Source: Alphaproteobacteria bacterium (GTDB taxonomy: Bacteria > Pseudomonadota > Alphaproteobacteria > Rhizobiales > Amorphaceae). From it: a stretch of DNA of 49,211 bases. The stretch covers positions 1-49,211 of the forward strand of contig JAUIJH010000021.1 of assembly GCA_030431335.1 (NCBI GenBank), read 5' to 3'. The notes beneath the pieces are model-generated. The model did not search any database. It was not told where the DNA came from and was given only the letters and a program-made list of their open reading frames with translations. How positions within the stretch are numbered: the stretch's first letter is position 1; every line of letters begins with the position of its first letter. This document shows, in pieces, positions 31,188 to 38,169 of the stretch. A program made the translations under genes and the position numbers.

Positions 31188-33833
31188 CTACATCTTGTGC
31201 CCCGCAGGCTGATACGCCCCACCCTCGGGGCCGTAGTTCAATTCTTCGGATTTCAGCGGTACGTCGCCGAGGCGAACATTTTTATACTTACGAATACGCT
31301 CTCTGCTGCGAATAAGGCCCGCCGCTGTCGCCTCAGAGGCGAACCGCTTCTCGGAGTAGGGGCGCATGGCGTTCGCCTCGCACCACAAGATATAGGCTTC
31401 GTACATCTGCCGCGCGCCTACCGTCGCGCCGTCATAGTGCTGGACGCACTCGTGGATGAACTCGCCCACCGGGTCCATGTCGGAGCGGTAGTCCTCAGTC
31501 GCGTCCACCACGGCGCCAGGCGCGCGAAGGCCTTCCGAACGGTACCGGAGGAGCCCGGCGATGAGCCAGTTGAGGATGCCCGCCGCCTCGGCCTCGAACT
31601 CGGCGAGCACCTCGACCATGGGCCGACGCTCGCACTCCTCGATCCTGACGCTCCAGTGGACGAGGCGCAGGCGCCGGAACACGGCGTAGTCCGAACCTGT
31701 CGCCTGCGGCTTGTTGTTGCCCGTGAGGGACGCCTTGAACTCGGGGATGAGCTCGAAGGGGTCCTTCATCAGGTAGCGCACCGTCATCGGTTCGCCGCCC
31801 GTCATCAGCTTGATCGTCTCTTCCTTGAGCGGCGCCCCCTTGGGCAGCTCGCTCACCTGCACGAAGCGTGCACCGCCGAGGCGGGCGAACTCCGGCGAGG
31901 CGGCGCCGGAGCGCGCCATGTGTTCGCCCGTCACCGCCTCGGCCTGGAGAACGCGGGCGTAGTCGCCCATCAGCCGCCGCAGCGCCTCGATGAAGGTCGA
32001 CTTGCCGTTGGCGCCGGAGCCGTAGTGGAACAGGAACACCTGCGCCGACGTGAGGCCCGTGAGGCCGTACCCGTAGTAGGTCTGCACGAAGTGCCGGACG
32101 GCCGGATCGGGCAGGAACCGTTCCAGGAAAGCCTCCCAGCGCGGCGCCGTAGCGTCCGGATCGTAGCGGCAGTTCATCACCTTGGTGATGCGGTCTGCCG
32201 GGCGATGGGGATCGAGCCGCACGGCCGGGATGGTCCGCTCGGCGTCCGGGTCGGGACACTCCGGATCGGGAACGTCGATCAGGCGGAGGGTGCCGTTGCG
32301 GACGTTGATGGCGAGCTTCTCCCGATCCATCTCGTCGACGGAAACGTTGAAAAGAGGCTCGGCCATCTCGAGCGTTCCGCGCACCCGCGATGCGTTGCCG
32401 CTGTTCACGGCATGCCGGGATCGCTGTTGCTGGCGGCGCGGCACCAGCTCCTTGAGAGCCTTCAGCCGGGTCTCGGCGAGCCGCCGGTCGACCTCGAGGT
32501 CCGGTCGCAGGGGCACGACGTTGCTGTCGTCATACGAGGCCGGTTCCTCGCCGCGGAGGATGGCCTCGAGCTCGGCGATCTGGGCGCGCTCGCGATCGGA
32601 GAGGGCAAGGTAGGCCGCCTCGGCATGGATGCGGCGACCCGTCTCCTGCGAACGTTCGACCGCGCCATAGATGCCGGCCTCGAACTCCCAGCGCTGGCCG
32701 TCCCACACGTGCCAGCCGAGGCCGTGCACATGCAGGAGGTCTTCGCCGAACCAGGCCTTGAGGCGATGGGCATTGCCCGTATCGCTTAGCTCGAATTCGC
32801 TGCAGCGCATGAGAATGTCGCGTGACAGGCCATCGCCGTTCCCAGGGCGCCCATCGTGCGAGGGTGCGCCATTCGGCGCGTCCGCCTCGGAGGGGGGAGG
32901 GGGGCGCGAGGGGCGGTCCCGTCGGTCGGTCGGCGCTTCGACCTCGCGAAGGTCGCGCGGTTGCGCCATCCCCGCCGTCAGGCCGCTGCGGATCGTGCCG
33001 CGGCTCTTCTTGAGATTCGGCCAGGCGCTCGCGGCGTCCTCGAGGGCGGCGATGACGATGCTCTCGGAGAGCGCGCCGGCGCCGACGAGCTGGCCGAGGG
33101 CGAATGCGGCCGCGTTGAGGCGGTCGTTGCGCGTGCCATCCGGCGCGTCGCGGAGTTCGCGGACCTCGCTGTCGAGCGCCGACAGGGCATATTTGCGGGC
33201 GCGCTCTCCGGCAGACGGTGGGGTCGAGCGTCTCGCCGGCGGTTCGCCTGCCTTCGCGAACGCGCCGCGGCGGAGGATCGCGTCGATCAGCTCTGCAGGC
33301 GCCTCGGTCAGACCTCGGTGACCGTCCCGGCGCTGGCGCCAAGCGTAGCTCTTGCCGTCGAGCATCGCGGACGGCGGCGCGATCACATAGCCACCGGTGC
33401 CGCGGACATCGACGTTCTCGACCAGGCCGGACTTTTTGCCCGCGCGGTTGCGGATGCCGTCGGCGTCGTCGCCGGCCGGGAGGGCGAAGTAGAGATGCCA
33501 GCCGCCGGACTGCGTGACGGCGACGACCGGATCGCCGAGGCTGGCCCCGATGTGCTCTTCCAGCTGCCGCCAGAGCTCCTCGCAGCTGACGGCTCGAGGA
33601 TCGAGGTCGACGACGAAGGCGCCAAGCGGCCGCCCTGTCGGCAGGCCGATCAGCGCCGACGGCCACCGGCGCCACCATCCCTTGATGATGTCCGGATCCG
33701 TCGACGCGTCATGGAGCCCTTGCTCGAGCAAGGGGGCCTTCGAGCGCAGATGCGGCTTCGGCGCCGGCTCGCACGGAAACACCGGCCAGCCGCGCGAGGC
33801 GTAGGAGAGGGCTGCGTCGAGAACGGCGCTCAA
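31188..33833 (-). CDS. Primase-polymerase / SF3 helicase replication protein
   Basis: 881 residues from a TTG at 33833 that overlaps the stop of the small membrane-protein gene as TTGA; this coupling decided the start. Residues 1-200 are a bifunctional prim-pol domain: WPVFPCEPAPK, GAFVVDLDPR near 71-80 (catalytic acids), TQSGGWHLYF near 107-116 and VDVRGTGGYVIAPPS near 141-155. A Pro/Arg/Asp-rich linker follows (about 340-380). The D5-type helicase part (about 480-860) has Walker A GSGANGKST near residue 605, SELPKGAPLKEETIK and the SLTGNNKPQ motif. It should initiate and unwind phage DNA. Its 3' end abuts the 9-bp repeat array. Confidence 0.9.
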   Translation of the reverse strand: MSAVLDAALSYASRGWPVFPCEPAPKPHLRSKAPLLEQGLHDASTDPDIIKGWWRRWPSALIGLPTGRPLGAFVVDLDPRAVSCEELWRQLEEHIGASLGDPVVAVTQSGGWHLYFALPAGDDADGIRNRAGKKSGLVENVDVRGTGGYVIAPPSAMLDGKSYAWRQRRDGHRGLTEAPAELIDAILRRGAFAKAGEPPARRSTPPSAGERARKYALSALDSEVRELRDAPDGTRNDRLNAAAFALGQLVGAGALSESIVIAALEDAASAWPNLKKSRGTIRSGLTAGMAQPRDLREVEAPTDRRDRPSRPPPPSEADAPNGAPSHDGRPGNGDGLSRDILMRCSEFELSDTGNAHRLKAWFGEDLLHVHGLGWHVWDGQRWEFEAGIYGAVERSQETGRRIHAEAAYLALSDRERAQIAELEAILRGEEPASYDDSNVVPLRPDLEVDRRLAETRLKALKELVPRRQQQRSRHAVNSGNASRVRGTLEMAEPLFNVSVDEMDREKLAINVRNGTLRLIDVPDPECPDPDAERTIPAVRLDPHRPADRITKVMNCRYDPDATAPRWEAFLERFLPDPAVRHFVQTYYGYGLTGLTSAQVFLFHYGSGANGKSTFIEALRRLMGDYARVLQAEAVTGEHMARSGAASPEFARLGGARFVQVSELPKGAPLKEETIKLMTGGEPMTVRYLMKDPFELIPEFKASLTGNNKPQATGSDYAVFRRLRLVHWSVRIEECERRPMVEVLAEFEAEAAGILNWLIAGLLRYRSEGLRAPGAVVDATEDYRSDMDPVGEFIHECVQHYDGATVGARQMYEAYILWCEANAMRPYSEKRFASEATAAGLIRSRERIRKYKNVRLGDVPLKSEELNYGPEGGAYQPAGHKM

Positions 33834-34006
33834 AGGGATACACCCGCGCGAGGTGGCCGGCGGTGGAAGAAGAGCGCCATCGGCGGCGCATTGGACCGCG
33901 AGCGTGGCGCCCAGGTGTTCCGCCAGCGCGCAATCACGACGACGCTCGTGCTCAGTAGCGCGCCGACGCCCAGCAGGAGACCAAGGAGCTCCGGCCGCGC
34001 GATCAT
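33830..34006 (-). CDS. Small single-pass membrane protein
   Basis: 58 residues from the ATG at 34006, overlapping the previous stop as ATGA and ending in the TTGA overlap with the prim-pol start. Residues about 7-27 (LLGLLLGVGALLSTSVVVIA) form one membrane helix, followed by a basic tail (RWRNTWAPRSRSNAPP). It might anchor the replication protein to the membrane (inference); no family is recognised. Both overlaps support it being translated. Confidence 0.55.
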   Translation of the reverse strand: MIARPELLGLLLGVGALLSTSVVVIARWRNTWAPRSRSNAPPMALFFHRRPPRAGVSL

Positions 34007-34299
34007 GCGGCTTCCTCGACGTGTCGCCGCGCCACCTGGTCCCAGATGAACTCGGTGAAGGCGTCGTCGTCCTGGACGAGCAGCCATCCGCTCGCGCTGC
34101 GGCGGAGGCAGATGCCATCTTCTGCGGCGGCGCGACGCTTCATACTCCCGAGCCAGGCCAGGTAGGCGCTGAAAGCGTGGTCCGGGCTGGCAGCGCAGAA
34201 GCGCCCGGCCGGATCGATGCCGCGATCAAGGCGCCACCCGTGCCAGGCCATGAACGCGCCATAGCGGCTGGAGAGTTCCGGATGCGAGAGGCGGCTCAC
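34003..34299 (-). CDS. Small protein of unknown function in the replication operon
   Basis: 98 residues from a GTG at 34299. Sequence features: PELSSRYGAFMAWHGWRLDR, then a helical YLAWLGSMKRRAAAEDGICL and the end DDDAFTEFIWDQVARRHVEE. It is Trp- and Ala-rich with no known motif. It is first in the replication operon after a hairpin with a U-rich end (34312-34348), so its expression may depend on read-through. It overlaps the following gene as ATGA. Confidence 0.55.
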   Translation of the reverse strand: MSRLSHPELSSRYGAFMAWHGWRLDRGIDPAGRFCAASPDHAFSAYLAWLGSMKRRAAAEDGICLRRSASGWLLVQDDDAFTEFIWDQVARRHVEEAA

Positions 34300-34311
34300 G
34301 CCGTCCTCCCC

Positions 34312-34348
34312 GCAAAGAAGCCCGGCGTCACCGAAGCGAGCGCCGGGC
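34312..34348 (-). terminator. Rho-independent-type hairpin before the replication operon
   Basis: On the minus strand, GCCCGGCG and CGCCGGGC (8-bp arms, 34320-34348) enclose a 13-base loop and are followed by TTCTTT. It lies after the first early gene and 13 bp before the GTG of the replication operon, where phages often have an early terminator controlled by antitermination. Confidence 0.5.
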
Positions 34349-34525
34349 AGTCAGGGAGGAAACGCCCAAGAAGGGCATCGCCCTTGCGGGCCTCAGTGCC
34401 GCGCGCCGCGCAGGAAGAGGTTTGTCGGGTCGCTGTGGCGTCAAAGGCTTGAATACAAGAAATTGGTCGGGCGCGATTCGCTCGCCAGAAACCATGGTGC
34501 CATCTTGCAGTAGATAAACAACCAT
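34328..34525 (-). CDS. Putative small early protein
   Basis: 65 residues from the ATG at 34525, MVVYLLQDGTMVSGERIAPD then QFLVFKPLTPQRPDKPLPAR, ending in a basic tail. It reads more like protein than the overlapping frame 34296-34739. However, that other frame ends in the next gene's start (GTGA), so the choice is not settled. There is no Shine-Dalgarno sequence before the ATG, so leaderless translation is possible. The stop lies in the downstream hairpin. No family recognised. Confidence 0.35.
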   Translation of the reverse strand: MVVYLLQDGTMVSGERIAPDQFLVFKPLTPQRPDKPLPARRAALRPARAMPFLGVSSLTARRSLR

Positions 34526-34596
34526 AGATAATTTGACGATGCAGTTTAGTGCGTTGGATAAATTCAGTGAAAACTACAAAGAGGAAAGGTTCCGAG

Positions 34597-34806
34597 GTGA
34601 ATAGACCAATCGAGACGCGAGCCATCGGCGAAGTTGTTGCAACAAGTTTAGAGATTCGCCGGATCTCTCCGGGCTTTGTGTCGATTGTTTTTTGTTTCGA
34701 CGAGTGGGGGCGCCGGTATGAGAGGGTCCGGGTGCTCATGGCCGAGCCCGCTCTGGCTGAGGAACTCGCCTTTGCCTGTAGCCAGCGACGATCTCATTTG
34801 CACTGA
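34597..34806 (+). CDS. Small protein next to the control region
   Basis: 69 residues from a GTG at 34597, with GAGGAAAGG about 8 bases upstream. Reads NRPIETRAIGEVVATSLEIR, then RISPGFVSIVFCFDEWGRRY, and ends AEELAFACSQRRSHLH. No domain is recognised. The last 71 bp overlap, tail to tail, the 3' end of the minus-strand Cro-like gene, so the transcripts would be antisense to one another. Confidence 0.5.
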   Translation: MNRPIETRAIGEVVATSLEIRRISPGFVSIVFCFDEWGRRYERVRVLMAEPALAEELAFACSQRRSHLH

Positions 34807-34963
34807 CGCCCAAAACCGTCTGCAGCGCTTGCAGTTGATCTGGGCGAGGCATTCTCGCTCCCTGCTCCCATCTCACGATCGTGGGACGGCTCACACCTAC
34901 GGCGTCTGCCAGCTGCTGCTTCGACAGCCCACGCTCTAGGCGCCGCTGCGAGATCGGATGCAT
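34736..34963 (-). CDS. XRE-family regulator (Cro-like)
   Basis: 75 residues from the ATG at 34963; an ATG at 34972 would add three. The protein is a single HTH_3 domain: LERGLSKQQLADAVGVSRPT (helices 1-3), IVRWEQGARMPRPDQLQALQ (helices 4-5). Its size is that of Cro-type repressors. It is divergent from a second XRE-type gene, with a 21-bp palindrome just before the start (34980-35000), so it probably binds that operator and controls both directions. It would promote the replication operon programme (inference). It has no obvious ribosome binding site. Confidence 0.8.
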   Translation of the reverse strand: MHPISQRRLERGLSKQQLADAVGVSRPTIVRWEQGARMPRPDQLQALQTVLGVSANEIVAGYRQRRVPQPERARP

Positions 34964-34979
34964 CTTGCACATACCCAAA

Positions 34980-35000
34980 CGTGTTCCACATTGGAACACG
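34980..35000. promoter_or_regulatory. Operator O1, perfect palindrome between divergent regulators
   Basis: Core GTGTTCCACATTGGAACAC (34981-34999), with an extra C/G pair outside, giving perfect 9-bp arms around CAT. It starts 8 bp before the Cro-like ATG at 34972 and 17 bp before the one at 34963. The same core pattern, GTnTnCC-5-GGnACAC, recurs twice at 35443 and 35477. Confidence 0.75.
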
Positions 35001-35061
35001 ATTGGCAAGAGATCAGTGGTCCATGTTGGTGAATTACGCGAGGCCCGATTTGGCCCACCAC

Positions 35062-35424
35062 ATGGGGATGGCCAATCAGCGGCGTCACTCTGCATTTCTC
35101 CGCGAGCATCGCGAAGCGAAGGGTTGGAATGGCCCTGAGATGGCTCGTCGCATGAACGAGGCGCTGGGCGTCCACACCTGGGACAAGAGTGTGGTGGCTC
35201 GATATGAGCGCCGGGAGCGCGGTCTCTCGCCGGACCTCGAGGATGCCTACGCTGCGGTCTACGAGTGCAGTATCGCTGAGCTTTATGAGCCGCCGCTGCC
35301 CGCAGATGTGCCGAACATTCACAAGATGCTTCGCGAGGCGAATGCCGACCATGAGGTTTGGCGGCTCATTGGGGCGCTCACTGAGGCGACGCTCGCTCGC
35401 CGGCGGTCTGAGGGTGATTCTTGA
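35062..35424 (+). CDS. XRE-family regulator (CI-like, no peptidase domain)
   Basis: 120 residues from the ATG at 35062; an ATG at 35068 with GGGG just upstream is the alternative. HTH domain: SAFLREHREAKGWNGPEMAR, then HTWDKSVVARYERRERGLSP, EDAYAAVYECSIAELYEPP. The rest (about 80-120) is helical (NIHKMLREANADHEVWRLIG). There is no S24/LexA-type peptidase, so RecA-driven self-cleavage is not expected and induction would need another route. It lies between operator O1 and operators O2/O3, so it is placed to repress the early plus-strand operon and its neighbour. Confidence 0.75.
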   Translation: MGMANQRRHSAFLREHREAKGWNGPEMARRMNEALGVHTWDKSVVARYERRERGLSPDLEDAYAAVYECSIAELYEPPLPADVPNIHKMLREANADHEVWRLIGALTEATLARRRSEGDS

Positions 35425-35442
35425 GGGATGCCTCCTGAAACT

Positions 35443-35461
35443 GTATTCCAATAAGGAACAC
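35443..35461. promoter_or_regulatory. Operator O2 (imperfect dyad)
   Basis: GTATTCCAATAAGGAACAC: the 19-bp pattern of O1 with six of eight arm pairs kept. It lies just upstream of the -35 element of the putative early promoter. Confidence 0.6.
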
Positions 35462-35468
35462 ACAAGGC

Positions 35469-35500
35469 TTGACAAAGTGTACCGAATAGGCACACATGAT
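35469..35500 (+). promoter_or_regulatory. Early promoter with overlapping operator O3
   Basis: TTGACA at 35469-35474 is a consensus -35. CATGAT at 35495-35500 is a weak -10 at a long spacing of 20. Between them is O3, GTGTACCGAATAGGCACAC (35477-35495), again with six of eight arm pairs matching. A repressor bound here would cover the promoter. The operon 35533-38039 starts 33 bp downstream. Confidence 0.55.
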
Positions 35501-35532
35501 GCCCCTGTCGCATTCAGACAGGAGTTTCTGCG

Positions 35533-35793
35533 GTGCTGTACGATATTCAGATGGATTGTGCGGCGGGGCTGGCGCGCAGCGCGAGCTTCGCACCTTACCA
35601 CGCCTCTTTGCCTCACCTCTACGCCCCTGAGGCGGGCTTTGACCCCGGCGCTGTCGCGCAAAAATTTGCCCGCCAGGTTCGCCGAGAAAACGAGGCCAAG
35701 TCGCTGGGGTGGTCCGTGGAGGACTACTGCAGCATTACCGATCAGTCGTTGAGTTTGGTGGTCAACGAGGCTTGCTCTGCGGGGTGGGCGTGA
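35533..35793 (+). CDS. Early-operon protein of unknown function
   Basis: 86 residues from a GTG at 35533, with AGGAG nine bases upstream. MLYDIQMDCAAGLARSASFA, then PEAGFDPGAVAQKFARQVRR and a C-terminal WSVEDYCSITDQSLSLVVNE. No domain recognised. First gene of the plus-strand operon leading to the integrase; it overlaps the next gene as TGATG. Confidence 0.6.
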   Translation: MLYDIQMDCAAGLARSASFAPYHASLPHLYAPEAGFDPGAVAQKFARQVRRENEAKSLGWSVEDYCSITDQSLSLVVNEACSAGWA

Positions 35794-36026
35794 TGTTCGA
35801 GGGTGTCCATTCCCGCTGTTTCGTGATCGTCTTCGTCGAGACCGGTCGCAGCCGCGTACAACCATCGCCGCGTTCGGGCGGCCGGCGCCGATCGCACATC
35901 GGGCTTTCCACCTATGCCAGCTTCCTGGAGCGGGACGCTGCCCGGTTGGCCGAACGTCCCCGCGCGCGCCTCGAGGAGCGTCACGAAGACGACTTCGACG
36001 GTCTCATGAGTGGGGTGACCCTCTGA
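35793..36026 (+). CDS. Early-operon protein of unknown function
   Basis: 77 residues from the ATG at 35793 (TGATG overlap with the previous gene). N terminus FEGVHSRCFVIVFVETGRSR is hydrophobic for a short strand; then basic RSGGRRRSHIG and acidic RLEERHEDDFDGLMSG parts. No family recognised. The stop overlaps the next start by TGATG (36024-36028). Confidence 0.55.
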   Translation: MFEGVHSRCFVIVFVETGRSRVQPSPRSGGRRRSHIGLSTYASFLERDAARLAERPRARLEERHEDDFDGLMSGVTL

Positions 36027-36589
36027 TGGCTGGTCAAGCTGGAAGGTCATCTTCGATCGGACCAACTGTTCGACCGCAGAAGGGGGCCACGATCTACGAG
36101 GTGATCGGCGACGATCGCGAAGAGTACGTCGTCTCGGTTCCCTGCAAGGTGGATGGGCGCATCGGGTGCCAGATCCTCGTCATCACGGTTGGCTCCGCCG
36201 AGAGAGCGGCGGCGTGGGCCGCTGCGGCGAACGGAGAAGGGTCGGAACCGCCGCAGGTGAGCACCGAGGATGTCTGGGGTCCCTGGTTCCCATGGTCGGG
36301 CGGCTCATCCTGTCCCGTGCCGTTGGGGTCGTTCGTCCAGATCGAAAAGGACCATCACGGCCGGCGTTGTCGAGCCGAGCTTCGCATCGATTCGGTCACC
36401 TTCAACTCTCCCATCTGGCGAGCGCGGACTCCGTTGGGAAAAGTCCCGATGGTGCTTCGATACCGCGAGCGCACGCCCCGTGGCATGGCGCTGCTCCGGA
36501 GCAATCTTGCGTCGCCACCCTTTGGCTTTGCAAAGGCGCCGAACAGAAGGCCGACCACGCGCACCCGTCCGCCGGAGGGCAACGCGTGA
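36026..36589 (+). CDS. Early-operon protein of unknown function
   Basis: 187 residues from the ATG at 36026. The centre carries a beta-rich segment (YEVIGDDREEYVVSVPCKVD, IGCQILVITVG), a Trp-rich patch (EDVWGPWFPWSGGSSCP) and a basic C terminus (FGFAKAPNRRPTTRTRPPEG). There is no known motif. Part of the coupled operon upstream of the excisionase-like gene; a 44-bp gap follows. Confidence 0.55.
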   Translation: MAGQAGRSSSIGPTVRPQKGATIYEVIGDDREEYVVSVPCKVDGRIGCQILVITVGSAERAAAWAAAANGEGSEPPQVSTEDVWGPWFPWSGGSSCPVPLGSFVQIEKDHHGRRCRAELRIDSVTFNSPIWRARTPLGKVPMVLRYRERTPRGMALLRSNLASPPFGFAKAPNRRPTTRTRPPEGNA

Positions 36590-36633
36590 ACTCGCGGTCG
36601 GTCCACCTTGGAGCCGCCTGAAGAGGGCAAACG

Positions 36634-36999
36634 ATGACCTCTGCTATGGACGCTGCCTTGATGGCGATGATTGGCCAGATCCAGGCTCGCTTCGATGGCT
36701 CAATTCAAGTTGGCCATTTGCGCGCGTCTGAGATCTTGGGCGTTGATCACAAGACCCTTGACGATGAGGTGGCATCGGGGCGGATCAAGCCGCTTCGCCG
36801 CGGCAAAAGGAGATTCTACACTCTGCCCATCATTGTAGAATACCTCACTCGAGGCATGGCGAACGAATGTCAGTCTACAGGCCCAAGGGCAAAGACGGGA
36901 CGGCGAAAAGCCCCTACTGGCACTACGACTTCACGTTCCGAGGTCGTCGATTTTCAGGCTCTACGGGAGCAACGAAGAAGTCCGACGCCGAACGCATAG
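36634..36999 (+). CDS. Excisionase-like helix-turn-helix protein
   Basis: 121 residues from the ATG at 36634. Residues about 28-74 form an HTH of the excisionase/HTH_17 type: VGHLRASEILGVDHKTLDDE, VASGRIKPLRRGKRRFYTLP. The tail is basic and overlaps the integrase gene start by 133 bp in another frame. Position directly before the integrase supports a recombination directionality factor. It could alternatively only regulate integrase expression. Confidence 0.7.
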   Translation: MTSAMDAALMAMIGQIQARFDGSIQVGHLRASEILGVDHKTLDDEVASGRIKPLRRGKRRFYTLPIIVEYLTRGMANECQSTGPRAKTGRRKAPTGTTTSRSEVVDFQALREQRRSPTPNA

Positions 37000-38039
37000 A
37001 ACGGCAGAAGCGCGAGGAAGCGCACCGGCCGCGTGACGACCGGTCGATCAACGGCGCCTTCGGGCTATGGTGGGAGGAGAAGGGACGGCACGATGCAAAG
37101 TCGGGCACGACCTTCGCGCGCCTCGAACGCCTGCAGGACCTGCTGACAGAGATCCTGGAGGAGAGCGACGAAGAACCCGTCCTTGCTGCGATCAGGACCA
37201 AACACCTGACCGAGTATGTTGCCCGGCGACGGCGCCAGCCCCGCAAGGTCGGGCGCGAGTCGATGAAGTTTCCCGAACCGGCAACGATCAATCGCGAGCT
37301 GCAAGTCCTTCGGCGCGTCATGCGCTACGCCGTCGAGGTTTGGGAGCTGCCGCTCGTCCTGCCCACATTTTCGAAGGCCGAGGCCGAGGAACCCGCCGCC
37401 AAAATCAGGACGATCGACGACGACACGTTGGCTGCGATCCTGGGGGGAATGCGCGAGGACTACCGCGACGTCTTCCGCTGGCTGCTGCTCTGCGGTGCCC
37501 GGGCCGGCAACGCCATCGCGACCGACACCGGCCGCTGGCTCAAGCCCGACAATGTCGACTTCGCCTCCGGCGTCGTGTCCTGGCGGGTGAAGAGCAAGCA
37601 GCCTGGCGGGCGCAATTTCGAGCTCCCGCTGACCGACGCGATGATCGAGCTCCTCGAGCGCAACCTGGGCGCCCACCCAGATGCCGTGTTCACGTACATC
37701 GCCAAGAAGACGAGTCGGGGCCGGCTACGTGGCCAGCGCTACCCGATCACCTACACGGCCTTTTATTCGGAGTTCAAACGGGCCGCCGCGGCGGCCGGGG
37801 TCCCGCATATCAGGATCCACGATCTGAGGCACACGGCGGGGACCACCATCTTGCGAACGAGCGGAAATCTCGCGATGGCGCAAAGGCTCCTTGGACATAC
37901 CCAAATCACGACGACCCGCGTTTACGCGCACGTCATGACGAGCGACCTGCGCGCCGCTATGGAACATGCTCACGAGTCCCGGAATCAAAACGTTCCCCGG
38001 AAAATCCCCGGAGGAAGGCGAGCCAAAGTCGCTAAGTAA
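36867..38039 (+). CDS. int: Tyrosine integrase
   Basis: 390 residues from the ATG at 36867, inside the excisionase-like gene. The N-terminal arm-binding part has WHYDFTFRGRRFSGSTGATK. A SAM-like core-binding domain lies around 70-165 (TIN RELQVLRRVMRYAVEVW end). The catalytic domain carries the first Arg in LLCGARAGNA near 211, the Lys in VVSWRVKSKQPGG, the H-x-x-R of IHDLRHTAGTT near 318-321, LLGHTQITTT and the Tyr of RVYAHV near 353. It inserts phage DNA in tRNA-Gln; its stop is 32 bp before the tRNA fragment. The coding frame is complete. Confidence 0.95.
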   Translation: MSVYRPKGKDGTAKSPYWHYDFTFRGRRFSGSTGATKKSDAERIERQKREEAHRPRDDRSINGAFGLWWEEKGRHDAKSGTTFARLERLQDLLTEILEESDEEPVLAAIRTKHLTEYVARRRRQPRKVGRESMKFPEPATINRELQVLRRVMRYAVEVWELPLVLPTFSKAEAEEPAAKIRTIDDDTLAAILGGMREDYRDVFRWLLLCGARAGNAIATDTGRWLKPDNVDFASGVVSWRVKSKQPGGRNFELPLTDAMIELLERNLGAHPDAVFTYIAKKTSRGRLRGQRYPITYTAFYSEFKRAAAAAGVPHIRIHDLRHTAGTTILRTSGNLAMAQRLLGHTQITTTRVYAHVMTSDLRAAMEHAHESRNQNVPRKIPGGRRAKVAK

Positions 38040-38071
38040 CTGATTCACCGTCGATATCAGGCCCCGATTTA

Positions 38072-38121
38072 GCGGTTTTTGGTACCGCCATGCGCTGGTT
38101 CGAATCCAGCCGCCCCAGCCA
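38072..38121 (+). other. attR: 3' half of tRNA-Gln(UUG)
   Basis: From the anticodon stem on, the sequence matches a tRNA-Gln: a TTTTTGGTA loop with anticodon TTG, a T arm GCTGGTTCGAATCCAGC, the acceptor 3' strand CGCCCCA, discriminator G and an encoded CCA (38119-38121). No 5' half (which would begin TGGGGCG) precedes it, so this is a fragment, not a gene. The orientation predicts that the intact tRNA-Gln lies at the left end of the prophage. The core is up to 50 bp and includes the anticodon loop. Confidence 0.85.
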
Positions 38122-38169
38122 CTAGCCGGTTGGATAAGTAGGGGCCGTTCTTCGTCGCTCCGTCACGGC

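Larger units (their letters stand above)
1355..38121. mobile_element. Siphovirus-type prophage (right end certain, left end uncertain)
   Basis: The element contains integrase, excisionase-like gene, repressor region, prim-pol/helicase, terminases, portal, capsid, tail and lysis modules in the usual order. The right end is fixed by a tRNA-Gln 3' half at 38072-38121 next to the integrase. The left limit given is only the last gene of phage character. No matching att copy or intact tRNA-Gln is visible before it, so the element may extend beyond the window. All structural and lysis genes from 28337 leftward are on the minus strand and closely packed, apart from one plus-strand RTX gene. I see no damage in the packaging, head or tail genes, so it could be functional. 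Confidence 0.85.

Noticed and set aside
30801..32789. 662-codon plus-strand frame across the repeats and the prim-pol gene
   Set aside because: Antisense shadow of the clear prim-pol/helicase domains; its start lies in the repeat array.
34296..34739. Long minus-strand frame covering the early gene region
   Set aside because: Its N-terminal half runs antisense to the plus-strand gene at 34597 and looks random. Its GTGA overlap with the next gene keeps a shorter version possible, but the frame at 34328-34525 reads better.
38072..38121. A functional tRNA gene
   Set aside because: Only the part from the anticodon stem to CCA is present; no D arm or 5' acceptor strand precedes it.
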